A DNA stretch of 64,000 bases from NCBI RefSeq assembly GCF_001307275.1, contig NZ_CP012831.1, positions 6,192,501 to 6,256,500 of the forward strand. The letters run 5' to 3'. This DNA comes from Pseudomonas fluorescens. Lineage in GTDB: Bacteria > Pseudomonadota > Gammaproteobacteria > Pseudomonadales > Pseudomonadaceae. A program made the position numbers and the translations under genes. Under the pieces are notes generated by a model that was not told the DNA's origin, ran no database searches, and saw only the letters and a program-made list of their open reading frames with translations. Shown here piece by piece: positions 8,263 to 17,585 of the stretch; within the stretch, counting starts at the first letter, position 1; every line of letters starts with the position of its first letter.

Positions 8263-10619
8263 CCAAAATTCCTGAGTTTGAGCGTGTCTACCGCGGGAAT
8301 ACGCAATACATGACGAATGGCAGGCATTGCTGCGAATGGAATAATCACCAAGGCGGGCAGGATGACTCTCCAGAAATCACTGGAGGCGGGGTCGGTATTG
8401 ATCTTGAACCAGACGTCCGTCAGGCGATGATTGAGGACGCCTCCGAGACCATAGCCCAGCGGGATGGACACCACGCCAGCAAGCAGCGCAACGCTGAAGG
8501 TTTCGCAAAGCATGATGAGCGACACACTTCGGTCGCTGAAACCGAGAATTCTCAACACGCCATATTCGCCGCGACGCCCCACGATGCTGAAGTTCATGCT
8601 GGTCACCGCAAACAGCAGTGCAATCGCAATACTCATCAACGCCGAGATGTGAATGATCACCCAGATATGCGAACTGATCTCCAGGATGGAGGCGACTATG
8701 TTCTGCTTGGACGTAACCCGTACCACGCCTGCCAACTCATAGATTCTCGCATCGTCCAGGCCACTGCTCCCCGCATCCACCAGGTACGCGCCGGTAAACT
8801 GCTCATCCAGTGACAGCATTTGCTGAGCGAAGCGGCGCGTCGTAATCACTTCACCCGGCAGCGCCCCGGAAAACACCCCGACGACCTTGGCTGGATAGAC
8901 GTTTCCTCGCACTTTTAGATTCAAACGGTCACCTGGGTGGACGTCATGGGCGATGGCGATGCGGCGCTCAATAACCAGCGCGTCAAGATCGCCGTCCAAC
9001 AACATCCGGCCTTCCATCAGGTTTACGTGACGCACGCTGTCTGCCGGCTCGATACCCAGGAGACTGGCGTTATCCAGCTGCCCTTCGCCCAGAACCTGCG
9101 CCCCGCCCTTGACGAACGTCGACCAGCGACTGCCTGACGCCAGGCCTTCGAGACGGCCGATATCTTCATCCCACCAGGGCACATCCAGATCGACCACGCG
9201 ACTCCAGTTGTCGCGCTCCACGTTGCTGATCGCGGTTCGCTCCATGGACGTCAGGGAAATATAGAAGGCAATGGTGATTGCGATACTCGCCGACATTGCC
9301 AGCACCGTGACCAGGCTGATGCGCCAGCTGCGCAGCAAGTTGCGCAACGAATAACGAAACCAGAACGGTCCTCCGATATGACGCAGGCAGGCGACCATGC
9401 GCAGCGCAAACGCTTGCTCCTGACCTGCGCCAACGTCACGCAGGGCGTCCATCGGCGTGATGCGAATGATCGAGCGCATCGGCAAGTACATGCCCAGGGC
9501 GACGGTGCAGCACAGCAATAATCCGGCTCGCCATAGATAAGCTGGCTTGAACATCAACTGTGGCTCGGGCATGCCGATGGCGCGTGCATAGTTCCAGCCG
9601 AATGCATACATATCAAACAGCGCCAGGCCGCAACCCAGCACCAAAGCGAGCACAATCAGCATCAGCGCAGGCAGGCTGTAAGCGCAAACGACCTGTCGAC
9701 GCGTATAGCCCAGCGTGAGAAACATCGCGATCAATGGGCGTTCTTCCTTGGCCCATTGGAACATGAGGAAAAACACCACCAGGGTCGATGACAGCGCAAA
9801 AATCAGCACAACCGTCGGCAGGAAAACCTTGAAGGTATTGAGGTCCAACTCGAGGAACTTTTGGCTGAACTGCTCCTGGCGCGGCAGCACGTAATCGACG
9901 GCCAGACGCGACTGCGCTCGCGCGGTAATGCGCTGCTTGACCTCATTCATCGACGCATGCGGCGACACGCTGAACAATAAGCTGTTGCTGGCTGAAAAAC
10001 CCAACTGCTGGCGCATGAGCCCCTGGTCAGCAAACAACACACACAGGGAACCGTTGCTGGGCACGTACACACTGGGGTTCAGCGGCGCGACCAGATACTC
10101 CGGGCTTTCAACGATGCCGATAACCTCCACCGGATACCTGGCAGCGCCGGCAATAAAATCAAAACGGTCACCCACGCCCTTCCCATGGAATTTCGCACAG
10201 TTACGCTCAAGGGCAATCCCTGCAACGTCCGCTGCATTCGGCAGGCGACCTTGCAAGACCTTCAGTCGATTGACCGCCGAGAAATCCGCTGCGTCGGCAC
10301 TCACCATCAATCCTGCGACCGGCTGATTACCGCCCAAAGGCGCCAACCCTGGCATCAGTAAGCGGTGATGGGTCGCGGTTACGCCGGCAATGTCATCAAA
10401 TGCCGGGAGGTTGATCAGATCGTCCGGCGCAAAGATGACTTCCAGATCGGCCATCGATGCGTGGGACTGAATGTCCTCCACCGTATCGAACAGACTGTCG
10501 ATCGCCGAATAGGCACCCACCAGCACACCAAAGGTCGAGGCACAGATCAGTGCGATGGTCAGCAAGCGATAGCGAATGACCAGAACCGAGCGAAGCACAT
10601 GCCGCATCAGCATGTTCAT
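8259..10619 (-). CDS. ABC transporter permease, two FtsX domains (LolCE/MacB-like)
   Basis: 786 residues. An N-terminal TM anchors a large periplasmic MacB-type domain (about residues 40-230). A first FtsX block of three TM helices spans about 260-390, then comes another anchor and periplasmic domain, and a second FtsX block spans about 640-780 (RRGEYGVLRILGFSDRSVSLIM is the coupling-helix region). Duplicated FtsX permeases of this length work with a LolD-type ATPase to extract or export lipids or amphiphiles. The gene overlaps both the ATPase gene (10616-10619) and the LolA-like gene by 4 bases, so the three are translationally coupled. Confidence 0.88.
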   Translation of the reverse strand: MNMLMRHVLRSVLVIRYRLLTIALICASTFGVLVGAYSAIDSLFDTVEDIQSHASMADLEVIFAPDDLINLPAFDDIAGVTATHHRLLMPGLAPLGGNQPVAGLMVSADAADFSAVNRLKVLQGRLPNAADVAGIALERNCAKFHGKGVGDRFDFIAGAARYPVEVIGIVESPEYLVAPLNPSVYVPSNGSLCVLFADQGLMRQQLGFSASNSLLFSVSPHASMNEVKQRITARAQSRLAVDYVLPRQEQFSQKFLELDLNTFKVFLPTVVLIFALSSTLVVFFLMFQWAKEERPLIAMFLTLGYTRRQVVCAYSLPALMLIVLALVLGCGLALFDMYAFGWNYARAIGMPEPQLMFKPAYLWRAGLLLCCTVALGMYLPMRSIIRITPMDALRDVGAGQEQAFALRMVACLRHIGGPFWFRYSLRNLLRSWRISLVTVLAMSASIAITIAFYISLTSMERTAISNVERDNWSRVVDLDVPWWDEDIGRLEGLASGSRWSTFVKGGAQVLGEGQLDNASLLGIEPADSVRHVNLMEGRMLLDGDLDALVIERRIAIAHDVHPGDRLNLKVRGNVYPAKVVGVFSGALPGEVITTRRFAQQMLSLDEQFTGAYLVDAGSSGLDDARIYELAGVVRVTSKQNIVASILEISSHIWVIIHISALMSIAIALLFAVTSMNFSIVGRRGEYGVLRILGFSDRSVSLIMLCETFSVALLAGVVSIPLGYGLGGVLNHRLTDVWFKINTDPASSDFWRVILPALVIIPFAAMPAIRHVLRIPAVDTLKLRNFG

Positions 10620-11302
10620 GGTTCGGCCCTGTGCAGGTTGCCGGAGCGCATCTCGTAGACGTCATCGGCGTGCTGCCCAAGTGCGGGGTTGTGCGTGACG
10701 ATGACCACCGTGACCTGCTTCTCTTCCTGCATCTGACGCAGCAGTTCGAAAACACGCATGCCTGTCTCTTCGTCAAGACTGCCGGTGGGCTCGTCCGCGA
10801 GAATCAACTGAGGCTCCTTGATAAGCGCTCGCGCAATAGCGACCCGCTGTTGCTGGCCGCCGGAGAGTTTTGAAGGGAATTTTTCGGCGTGTTCGTGCAG
10901 ACCAACTTTGCGCAAATATTCCTGCGCGCGCGCATGATCCTGCAAAGTGACTGAGCGGATCGGTTCAAGCCCAGTCAGCACGTTTTCCTTCACCGTCAAC
11001 GTCGGGATCAAGTTGTGAAACTGGAAGATGAACCCTACCCGCTCTGCCCTGAAACGCGTCAATGCCTTGAAGTCCATGGCGTTCAGGCGTGCGTCTGCGA
11101 CCTGGACCAGCCCCTCATCCACACGATCCAAACCGCCCAGCACGTTGAGCAGCGTGGTTTTGCCCGAGCCTGATACACCTCTGATCACCGTCATGCTGGC
11201 GCGAGGTATCGTCAGGTTGATGTCATTGAGCACTAAACTGCGCCCGTCGCCGCTTGGGTAGAATTTTTTCAGCCCCACAAGAGAAATCAAGGGATTATCC
11301 AT
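10616..11302 (-). CDS. ABC transporter ATP-binding protein, LolD/MacB type
   Basis: 228 residues with Walker A GVSGSGKTTLLN, Q-loop FIFQFHNLIPTLTV, signature LSGGQQQRVAIARAL, Walker B LILADEPTGSLDEETG and H-loop VIVTHN. The TGSLD after Walker B and the small size are typical of LolD/MacB-type ATPases rather than importers. It pairs with the FtsX-type permease that starts 4 bases inside its end. It lies 18 bases after the acyltransferase-like gene. Confidence 0.93.
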   Translation of the reverse strand: MDNPLISLVGLKKFYPSGDGRSLVLNDINLTIPRASMTVIRGVSGSGKTTLLNVLGGLDRVDEGLVQVADARLNAMDFKALTRFRAERVGFIFQFHNLIPTLTVKENVLTGLEPIRSVTLQDHARAQEYLRKVGLHEHAEKFPSKLSGGQQQRVAIARALIKEPQLILADEPTGSLDEETGMRVFELLRQMQEEKQVTVVIVTHNPALGQHADDVYEMRSGNLHRAEP

Positions 11303-11320
11303 TTCGATTACAGCTCCAGT

Positions 11321-12451
11321 TCAACCCGGGGTTTGGTCTAGATTGAGTCCGAAAACACCGTAGCGCTTGGTCCGACGCATTCCGACATTACGTGCAAGTA
11401 CGTAGCTGGAAGGATTGCGGTCGTCGATCCACATGGTGTCAACACGTTGAAAGCGCGGTTCGGCGTAACGCACGATCTCATCGCCGATCAACCGGCCTAG
11501 ACCACTTCCCTGGACGGATGGGTCGGCACCGATAAGTGCGATGACACCACCGGTGACGCCGCGCTTGTAACGATTTAGCTTGAACAGGTCGAACAGACCG
11601 AAATGCCCCTTGAGCCGACTCAAGATCTGGTTGAGGTCCGGCAAAACCAGGAAAAATGCTACGGCCCGGCCGTCCAACTCAATAAGCTTGATGCCTTCCA
11701 GATCGATAAACGTCTTCACACTATCGATCTGGAATTTGAAACTGGCCTTGGAGATCGGCGCGACCTCATAGTTCTCGGCAAATGCACTGTTGAACAAACA
11801 GCGGATCTCCTCCAGATTCGAACGCAAGTCAGCCCGCGTAGCACTGCGCACACTGAACTGGCTACCTGGCAATACTTTTTCACTGCGGCTGGCCTTGCGT
11901 CGCGCACGGTACTGCTCCACGTCAACCCCATACGTGCTGAAGGTGAAAGCCAGATCGAAACCCGCCTGCTTGAGAGCGTCGGCGTACCAAAGCGGGTTAT
12001 AGGTTTGCAGCAACGTGGGAGGCCGGCCGTCGATGTTCTCGAGTAACAACGCAGCATCCTGTGTCGAGGTATAACTGTAAGGCCCCAGTAACCTCGATTT
12101 GCCACGCGCTCTCGCCCATTTACCGACCGCATCGAATAATGCCCGCGTGACGGCGGGGTCTGGCGCGACTTCAAAAAAACCGAAAAAAACGTGCTCATGA
12201 CCAAAGCGCAGGTTGTATGCCGCGTGAATACATACGCTGACTCGACCCTGGGCCTGACCTTGATCATCCAGCGCCAGAAAATGCTCAATCTGCGCTTCGC
12301 GAAAGAAGGGGTTATGTCGTGGTGACAATATCCGTTTCATGTCGCTGCGTAAGGGCGCAACCCAGTGCTGGTCGTCGGCGTACAGACGAAAAGGCAGGTC
12401 GATAAACTGCCTTAACCGCTTTGCCGTATCCACTGCTTCGACAGTAATCAT
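11321..12451 (-). CDS. GNAT-fold / YghO-like putative acyltransferase
   Basis: 376 residues, the size and layout of the YghO-like family: an N-terminal GNAT-related domain (FRLYADDQHWVAPLRSDMKR...NPFF motif, then GFFEV) and a C-terminal domain where ALIGADPSVQGSGLGRLIG forms an acyl-CoA pyrophosphate loop-like R/Q-x-x-G-x-G/A. The residues LGPYSYTSTQD match the family's LGPxxxS/T stretch. Family members are poorly characterised; some sit in lipid pathways. In this operon it could acylate the amine made by the fused aminotransferase/reductase (inference). It overlaps the SRPBCC gene by 4 bases. Confidence 0.72.
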   Translation of the reverse strand: MITVEAVDTAKRLRQFIDLPFRLYADDQHWVAPLRSDMKRILSPRHNPFFREAQIEHFLALDDQGQAQGRVSVCIHAAYNLRFGHEHVFFGFFEVAPDPAVTRALFDAVGKWARARGKSRLLGPYSYTSTQDAALLLENIDGRPPTLLQTYNPLWYADALKQAGFDLAFTFSTYGVDVEQYRARRKASRSEKVLPGSQFSVRSATRADLRSNLEEIRCLFNSAFAENYEVAPISKASFKFQIDSVKTFIDLEGIKLIELDGRAVAFFLVLPDLNQILSRLKGHFGLFDLFKLNRYKRGVTGGVIALIGADPSVQGSGLGRLIGDEIVRYAEPRFQRVDTMWIDDRNPSSYVLARNVGMRRTKRYGVFGLNLDQTPG

Positions 12452-12900
12452 GAGAGGTCCAAAAGCTGTTGCATGTTGCGGTGACGTGCTTCAAATATCC
12501 GGTCCATATAGGCGTCGACAAATAACCACTCAAACAGCGCACCGCCTATTGCGTGATAAGTCACTCGATCCGTATACAGCGTCCCCCCGGCAGCGGATTC
12601 AACGCGATGCTCATGCCGGAACGCACTCAGGGGCCCCTTGATCATTTCATCAATGAAATACTCGTTGTCTTTGACTTCGCGGATGCCAACGGTCCAATTG
12701 GCAGGGATAAACCCGAACATCCAATGCCGGAAACGGAATTGACGCCCTTGCTCGATCCGCAGGTCAGCAATATCTATGTTTCCAAGTGGGGTGACGCGCT
12801 CCGGGAAGATCTTCGGGAAGTTCACACCTTCCATGCAGAAGTCGAATACCTCGGCACAGCTACGCCCCTTGATGAGGGTGGTTTTTTCCAATACGGGCAT
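12448..12900 (-). CDS. SRPBCC-family (START/Bet v1-like) protein
   Basis: 150 residues from ATG at 12900, with AGAGGA 7 bases upstream; the longer frame from 12969 overlaps the preceding gene and is rejected. The pattern MPVLEKTTLIKGRSCAEVFDFCMEG...FPKIFPERVTPL, then GPLSAFRHEHRVE and LYTDRVTYHAIGG, fits the ligand-binding SRPBCC fold, a hydrophobic-cavity domain found in polyketide cyclases and lipid binders. No catalytic residues can be assigned. It might bind or cyclise the acyl intermediate. Confidence 0.75.
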   Translation of the reverse strand: MPVLEKTTLIKGRSCAEVFDFCMEGVNFPKIFPERVTPLGNIDIADLRIEQGRQFRFRHWMFGFIPANWTVGIREVKDNEYFIDEMIKGPLSAFRHEHRVESAAGGTLYTDRVTYHAIGGALFEWLFVDAYMDRIFEARHRNMQQLLDLS

Positions 12901-12914
12901 ACTCGGATCCTCTC

Positions 12915-15530
12915 TTAGATGGTTTCGACAGCGGTAGCGGTGCTGAATCGTTCGGCGTATCTGCGCCACTGATCGGGATCGAGGGCTTTATCAAAACTGC
13001 GAAATCCAGCCAGCATGAAACCGTGGCGCACGGACAACGATTGAACCAATTCAAGGTCATCATTGCTGAGGTCCAGACCAAGGCTCGTGTGGCAGGAGAT
13101 ACCTTCGAGGGCGAGCATCATGGTTTCGGCCATGCAGGCGTATGCGAGGTCTTGCGGGATACCGTAACGTGACCCCAAGCGTGCTTCTCCGGGCATTTCG
13201 ACAATGCCACCGTCAAGCACCAGCACGTCCGGCCGGCGACTTGAGATATCCTGGCTGACATTGGCAGGTCGGGAGATGTCACACAGGATGGCACCTTCGG
13301 CGATGTCATCGGCGCTGATAAAACGCTCGGCGCTGTTAGTCGCAATCAGTACCAAGTCAGCGTCGGCCAACGAAAGGTTGATGTCGTTACTCCAGCGCAG
13401 CGCGGTACGCTCACCGTTTTCAGTCAACAACAAGGCTGCGAGATCCGCGCTATCGTGTTCGTTCAAACGCTCAGCGATTCCGGCAAGTACGCTGCCGGGC
13501 GCCGGCACGCCCTGGGTGCAGAAGCTCACCAACTGAGTAATGACAGAGGCAAAGCGCGGCGTGTTGAACCGTGCACTCATCGGGTTACCCACCAGGGTGA
13601 CCTGTCCGGCCTGCATCGCAATCAACCGCGCGATGGCCGAGCCTATGCTTCCGGTGGCACCAATAACCGCAACGCGCATGTCCTGCATACGGCGCCCTGT
13701 CATTTCAACTGCGCGGCACGATGCCTCGACCGCTGTAAGCAGCGTGTAACTGTTACCCGTCGTCAGGGCCACGCCTTTATCCAACAAACGCAAGCCACCA
13801 CCGGTCACGATTGAGGTATGCCCTCCTAGCCCGACCAACGTTGCACCGCGTTGCTTGGCCATGTCGATGGCCTGGCCGATCAGTTCACAGGATTCCTCAA
13901 TGGGCATCGCCGCAAACTGCGCCGCGGAGCGTGGCACCATGATCAGATCACCGGTCACTCTGCGACCGGTGGCAGGCGATGTAAGCTCGACCGTAGAGAC
14001 GAAAAATGGGTCCATCAACGGATTCAAGCGCTCTTCAAGCATGCGCAACGACTGTTGAGAATAATGACTCAGGCTTTCATCGAATTCGGCATAGTTCGAG
14101 AGCTCCAGGGGATGCAGAACAAATGCAAAATGGTTATCAGGCACTGCCTCGGTAAAGCTGATCTGATGCAGCGGCGCTGGCGGTGGTCCCGACGAGCAGG
14201 GCTGAGCATCAAGCAGATGCGCAAGTAATGTGCCCGTACGCCCCTCCTCCACCCATTGCAGCGTGCGAGCCAACGCCTGGATAAACACTTCACACTCGGC
14301 TCGCCCGGCAATGAGGGGAGGCTCGACACGCATCACGTTCGCGCCGTTGAGGGTCGGTGCAACGCGTACACCTTCAACATTGAGCAGGTAGCTTGCGAGA
14401 ATGGGAACAAGGCTTTCCTGCTCCCCCATGATGCCGGTGAAGCCGCCGTAGAATTGCGGATAGTGACTGCGATCAAGATCAAACTCGATGCCGATCAGGT
14501 AGCCCGCACCGCGTACTTCCTTGATGAACGAGGCGTGTCTTGCCGCCAGCTCGTTGAGCTGTTCCAGCAGGTAGCGTCCGTTATCTCGCACGCTGTCCAG
14601 CAGGTCTTGACGTTCGTCCAGTAGATCCAGCACTTTCAGCCCGATGCGGCAGGCCAGTGTGTTCCCGCCGAAAGTAGATGAGTGCTTGTTCTGGAAGTCT
14701 TCGCTGTACGCGTTCTTGCTGATCAGGCAGGCACCGATCGGCATGACCCCGCCGCCCAGGGCTTTCGCCAGCAGCAGGCAGTCCGCTTGCACCCCCGCAC
14801 TGGCGAACATCTGCCCGGTGCGTCCCAGTCCGGTTTGAACCTCATCGATAATCAACAGGGTGCCGCTGCGATCACAGGCGGCCCTGATTTGCTGCAGGTA
14901 CTCGGGCGGCGGCAGATTGATTCCACCCTCGCCCTGTACCGGTTCAATGATTACTGCAGCGTAGGCGTCAGGGTGGCGCTGTAATTGGTCTTCAAGGGCC
15001 TGAATGTCGCCATAGTCAACAAAATCAAAACCAGGCAACGGCGCTTGGAAACCTTCCTGATATTTATCCGAGCCTGTCGCTGAGAGCGCTCCGAGCGTCT
15101 TGCCATGGAAGCTCTGGTGGGTCGACAAAATGCGCTTGCGGCCTGTCTTGATAAGGCAGGCTTTAAGTGCCGCCTCTACCGTTTCAGCGCCACTGTTTTG
15201 AAAGGTCACGCTTCGGTAATCGCCTGGCGCGATTGCTAATAGACGTTGTGCCAGCAACCCACTTGCCGCCAGGGAGGATGGCTGCACAAAGATCGGTTCC
15301 CGACTCAGTTGAAAGCTGGCCAGTTCGGCCAGCAACGCGTCCGGACTATGGCCGAATGGCAGCGCACCGTACGCACCGAGAAAATCCAGGTAAGCCCGTC
15401 CTTGTGCGTCATAGAGGTAGCAGCCCTCGCCGCGTACAAACGTTTTGTCGAGCCCTACCCGACGAATCAATTCGCCGACCGCAGGATTCACATGCTGCTC
15501 AAATGGACTGATTTGCTGCCAACGGCTCAT
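12915..15530 (-). CDS. Fusion: class III aminotransferase - acyl-ACP reductase-like domain
   Basis: 871 residues in two parts. Residues 1-440 are a PLP class III aminotransferase: FQNSGAETVEAALK, FHGKTLGALS, IIDEVQTGLGRTG (Asp229) and the Schiff-base Lys256 in LLLAKALGGGVMP. After a Pro/Ser linker (about 443-455), residues 465-800 match cyanobacterial acyl-ACP reductase landmarks in order: FAFVLHPLEL, STVELTSPATG, VGLGGHTSIVTGGG, ALTTGNSYTLL, VAVIGATGSIGSAIARL (nucleotide loop) and VLDGGIVEMPG; Cys750 is a candidate thioester nucleophile. Predicted work: reduce an acyl-ACP to an aldehyde, then transaminate it to a fatty amine, as described for TamH in tambjamine synthesis (recalled, not checked). 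It overlaps the desaturase gene by 4 bases. Confidence 0.85.
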   Translation of the reverse strand: MSRWQQISPFEQHVNPAVGELIRRVGLDKTFVRGEGCYLYDAQGRAYLDFLGAYGALPFGHSPDALLAELASFQLSREPIFVQPSSLAASGLLAQRLLAIAPGDYRSVTFQNSGAETVEAALKACLIKTGRKRILSTHQSFHGKTLGALSATGSDKYQEGFQAPLPGFDFVDYGDIQALEDQLQRHPDAYAAVIIEPVQGEGGINLPPPEYLQQIRAACDRSGTLLIIDEVQTGLGRTGQMFASAGVQADCLLLAKALGGGVMPIGACLISKNAYSEDFQNKHSSTFGGNTLACRIGLKVLDLLDERQDLLDSVRDNGRYLLEQLNELAARHASFIKEVRGAGYLIGIEFDLDRSHYPQFYGGFTGIMGEQESLVPILASYLLNVEGVRVAPTLNGANVMRVEPPLIAGRAECEVFIQALARTLQWVEEGRTGTLLAHLLDAQPCSSGPPPAPLHQISFTEAVPDNHFAFVLHPLELSNYAEFDESLSHYSQQSLRMLEERLNPLMDPFFVSTVELTSPATGRRVTGDLIMVPRSAAQFAAMPIEESCELIGQAIDMAKQRGATLVGLGGHTSIVTGGGLRLLDKGVALTTGNSYTLLTAVEASCRAVEMTGRRMQDMRVAVIGATGSIGSAIARLIAMQAGQVTLVGNPMSARFNTPRFASVITQLVSFCTQGVPAPGSVLAGIAERLNEHDSADLAALLLTENGERTALRWSNDINLSLADADLVLIATNSAERFISADDIAEGAILCDISRPANVSQDISSRRPDVLVLDGGIVEMPGEARLGSRYGIPQDLAYACMAETMMLALEGISCHTSLGLDLSNDDLELVQSLSVRHGFMLAGFRSFDKALDPDQWRRYAERFSTATAVETI

Positions 15531-16555
15531 GAAAGATTCTCTGTGCTGTAGGGTGACGAAACGGGCGATAGCCGACCCGCTGTCTGTCGATAAAGATCCG
15601 CCGCCACACCCTCGGCCACCATGATTCGTTCATGGGCTGGTCTCAAAGAGTGATAGGGCAATGCCGGAAAAAGATGATGCATGGCGTGATAGCGTTGGCT
15701 CAGGGGCTCAAGCAGTTCCAGCCAACTTCCCTGGCGATCATGGGTCGACGAATCGGCCAATTGCCATTGAAGTGATACCGGTTCACCGCTGGAGGCATAC
15801 CGATGCGCCAGGTATGTACGGAACATGTTGATGAACAACACACCATAAATGACGGCAAGGAACAGGCCGACACGCGACCACGGCAACATCTCTGAGCCTG
15901 CTGCAGCGATCAGCCCCCACGCATAAAGGCTGGTCGCTATCTCCAGCAGGTAGTTGTAGCCGCGCGCGCTGCGAAAACGCGTCGCCGAGTTTCGGTAGGC
16001 GGCATGTAAGGTGACCGCACTGTATCGCTCGATGACCCGCCGACGCAGCGGCGCAATGCACCAAGAGGCCGGGCCAAGTATTGCAAAACGTACCAACAGC
16101 AATAGCGGCGTAAAAAGCGTACCGACCAATAAGGTGATCACACTGCGGCCAAACTGCTGCTCAAAGGGCAGGTACTCCGGATCCTGGCGAGTGCCGTAGC
16201 GCCCGAGGGTATGGTGGTCGATATGGCTCAAATATAAAAACGATGGCAACAGCAGTGGGATACCACACGCCAGGTTCCACATCAGGTTGAACCCGGGCAC
16301 AGCGCGGCGCGGCATATGGCTCAGCTCATGAATGAACATGGCCGACCGGTAAAGCGTGAACACCGCCGTGCCATACCATAACGGCCAAGTCACAGAACCG
16401 GCGCCTTCCAGCATGGACAGTGCGACCCAGAACAATCCGATGCTCAACCCGAAGTCCAAGCGATAGCGCCATGCATGATGGCGTCGCAAGTCCTCGATCA
16501 ATGGGCGCAACTCGTCCACGAAGGTACGCCCGTCCAGGTTTGCGACAGGCTTCAC
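15527..16555 (-). CDS. Membrane fatty acid desaturase
   Basis: 342 residues when started at GTG 16555, whose GTGA overlaps the stop of the upstream membrane-protein gene. The longer frame to 16687 would overlap that gene by 136 bases and adds non-family sequence. It has the three histidine boxes of membrane di-iron desaturases: HELSH (residues 76-80), HIDHH (111-115) and YHAMHHLFP (His 290-294), with paired hydrophobic segments between. It should introduce a double bond, or a hydroxyl, in an acyl chain; the electron donor is not encoded here. Coupled to the aminotransferase/reductase gene by an ATGA overlap. Confidence 0.9.
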   Translation of the reverse strand: MKPVANLDGRTFVDELRPLIEDLRRHHAWRYRLDFGLSIGLFWVALSMLEGAGSVTWPLWYGTAVFTLYRSAMFIHELSHMPRRAVPGFNLMWNLACGIPLLLPSFLYLSHIDHHTLGRYGTRQDPEYLPFEQQFGRSVITLLVGTLFTPLLLLVRFAILGPASWCIAPLRRRVIERYSAVTLHAAYRNSATRFRSARGYNYLLEIATSLYAWGLIAAAGSEMLPWSRVGLFLAVIYGVLFINMFRTYLAHRYASSGEPVSLQWQLADSSTHDRQGSWLELLEPLSQRYHAMHHLFPALPYHSLRPAHERIMVAEGVAADLYRQTAGRLSPVSSPYSTENLS

Positions 16556-17574
16556 CGACGTTTCCAAATGACACCATCCAGGTAGAAGTGATGCAGAACG
16601 ATGATCAGCGGTACCAGCCCTACGGAAGGCATCTCCAGGCTGAGCACCAACAGACTGGCCAGCCCCAGCGTACTGAACCAGATCCACGGTTTAGCCCCCA
16701 TCCGCTTGACCCAACCATGTGCAACACCCAAGGCGCCTGTGACGGCTGGCTGGGTTTCAGTTCGGCGCAGTCCAGCCATTACGGTAGACGTGCACACCAA
16801 GTGGTATTGCAGCGCGTGGATGCTGGTACCGATCAAAATAAGCGCGTACAGATCGCTCACCAGCAGGTAAGCGGCGTTATACAGCCCCAGCGAAACCGCC
16901 AGCATGACCAGTACGAAGCGCGGCAAGCCTTCTTGATGACGCTGCTGTCGCCGCTCGGCAACCAGGAATTGAAGCGTCGTGCCTGCGAATACAGCGTATG
17001 CCAACCAGGCCCAGAACGGCGCGAGTGCCGGCGTTGGAATTGAGATGTTCGCAAACGGCAGCGTCTGCTCAAACAGTTCGTAGTTTCCAAAATGAAAACC
17101 ACCGTGAGTGATGCGATAAATCAGCGGCGCAGCAAACCCGGCCAAAACCATGTTGCGAATCGGCAAAGTGGAATGTTTATACCCGGCCTTCTTCGCATAA
17201 AGTGCCGCCACACCAAAATGCTGTTTACACACATGATAGGGCTGCCAATAAACCCAGATCGCCACAAGCCAAGGTAGAGCATTCAGGCTGTAGAGGGCGA
17301 CGCACAAGACACTGATAACAACTAATCCCGCCCAGAATTGCACTTTGTGCCGCTGATACTCCAGCGGCTCAGCGAACAATCGAACGTGCGTATGCAGCAC
17401 ATGGGGAATATCTAGGAACAGCGCAAACAACAACGCGCCCACCAGAAACGCCGGTCCCTGCATAATAGCCAGTAACAGCGCGACCGAAATCAATGGGCCT
17501 CCAACCAGAATAGCCAGCGTGTCGACCTTGGCACTGACGAACCACGGCATTTTTACAGACGTATTAGTGGACAT
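16552..17574 (-). CDS. Polytopic membrane protein with conserved-looking histidines, function unknown
   Basis: 340 residues, roughly eight hydrophobic segments. Histidines are clustered at segment ends: DIPHVLHTHVRLF (about 55-67), YWQPYHVCKQHFGV (about 109-122), SIHALQYHLV (about 251-260) and VLHHFYLDGVIWKRR at the C-terminus. The spacing recalls membrane di-iron oxidases but does not match the three-box desaturase pattern. It has a strong GGGGGG-type ribosome binding site upstream of ATG 17574 and is coupled to the desaturase gene by GTGA. I do not recognise the family with certainty. A second chain-modifying oxygenase is a guess. Confidence 0.7.
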   Translation of the reverse strand: MSTNTSVKMPWFVSAKVDTLAILVGGPLISVALLLAIMQGPAFLVGALLFALFLDIPHVLHTHVRLFAEPLEYQRHKVQFWAGLVVISVLCVALYSLNALPWLVAIWVYWQPYHVCKQHFGVAALYAKKAGYKHSTLPIRNMVLAGFAAPLIYRITHGGFHFGNYELFEQTLPFANISIPTPALAPFWAWLAYAVFAGTTLQFLVAERRQQRHQEGLPRFVLVMLAVSLGLYNAAYLLVSDLYALILIGTSIHALQYHLVCTSTVMAGLRRTETQPAVTGALGVAHGWVKRMGAKPWIWFSTLGLASLLVLSLEMPSVGLVPLIIVLHHFYLDGVIWKRR

Positions 17575-17585
17575 TGACGCCCCCC

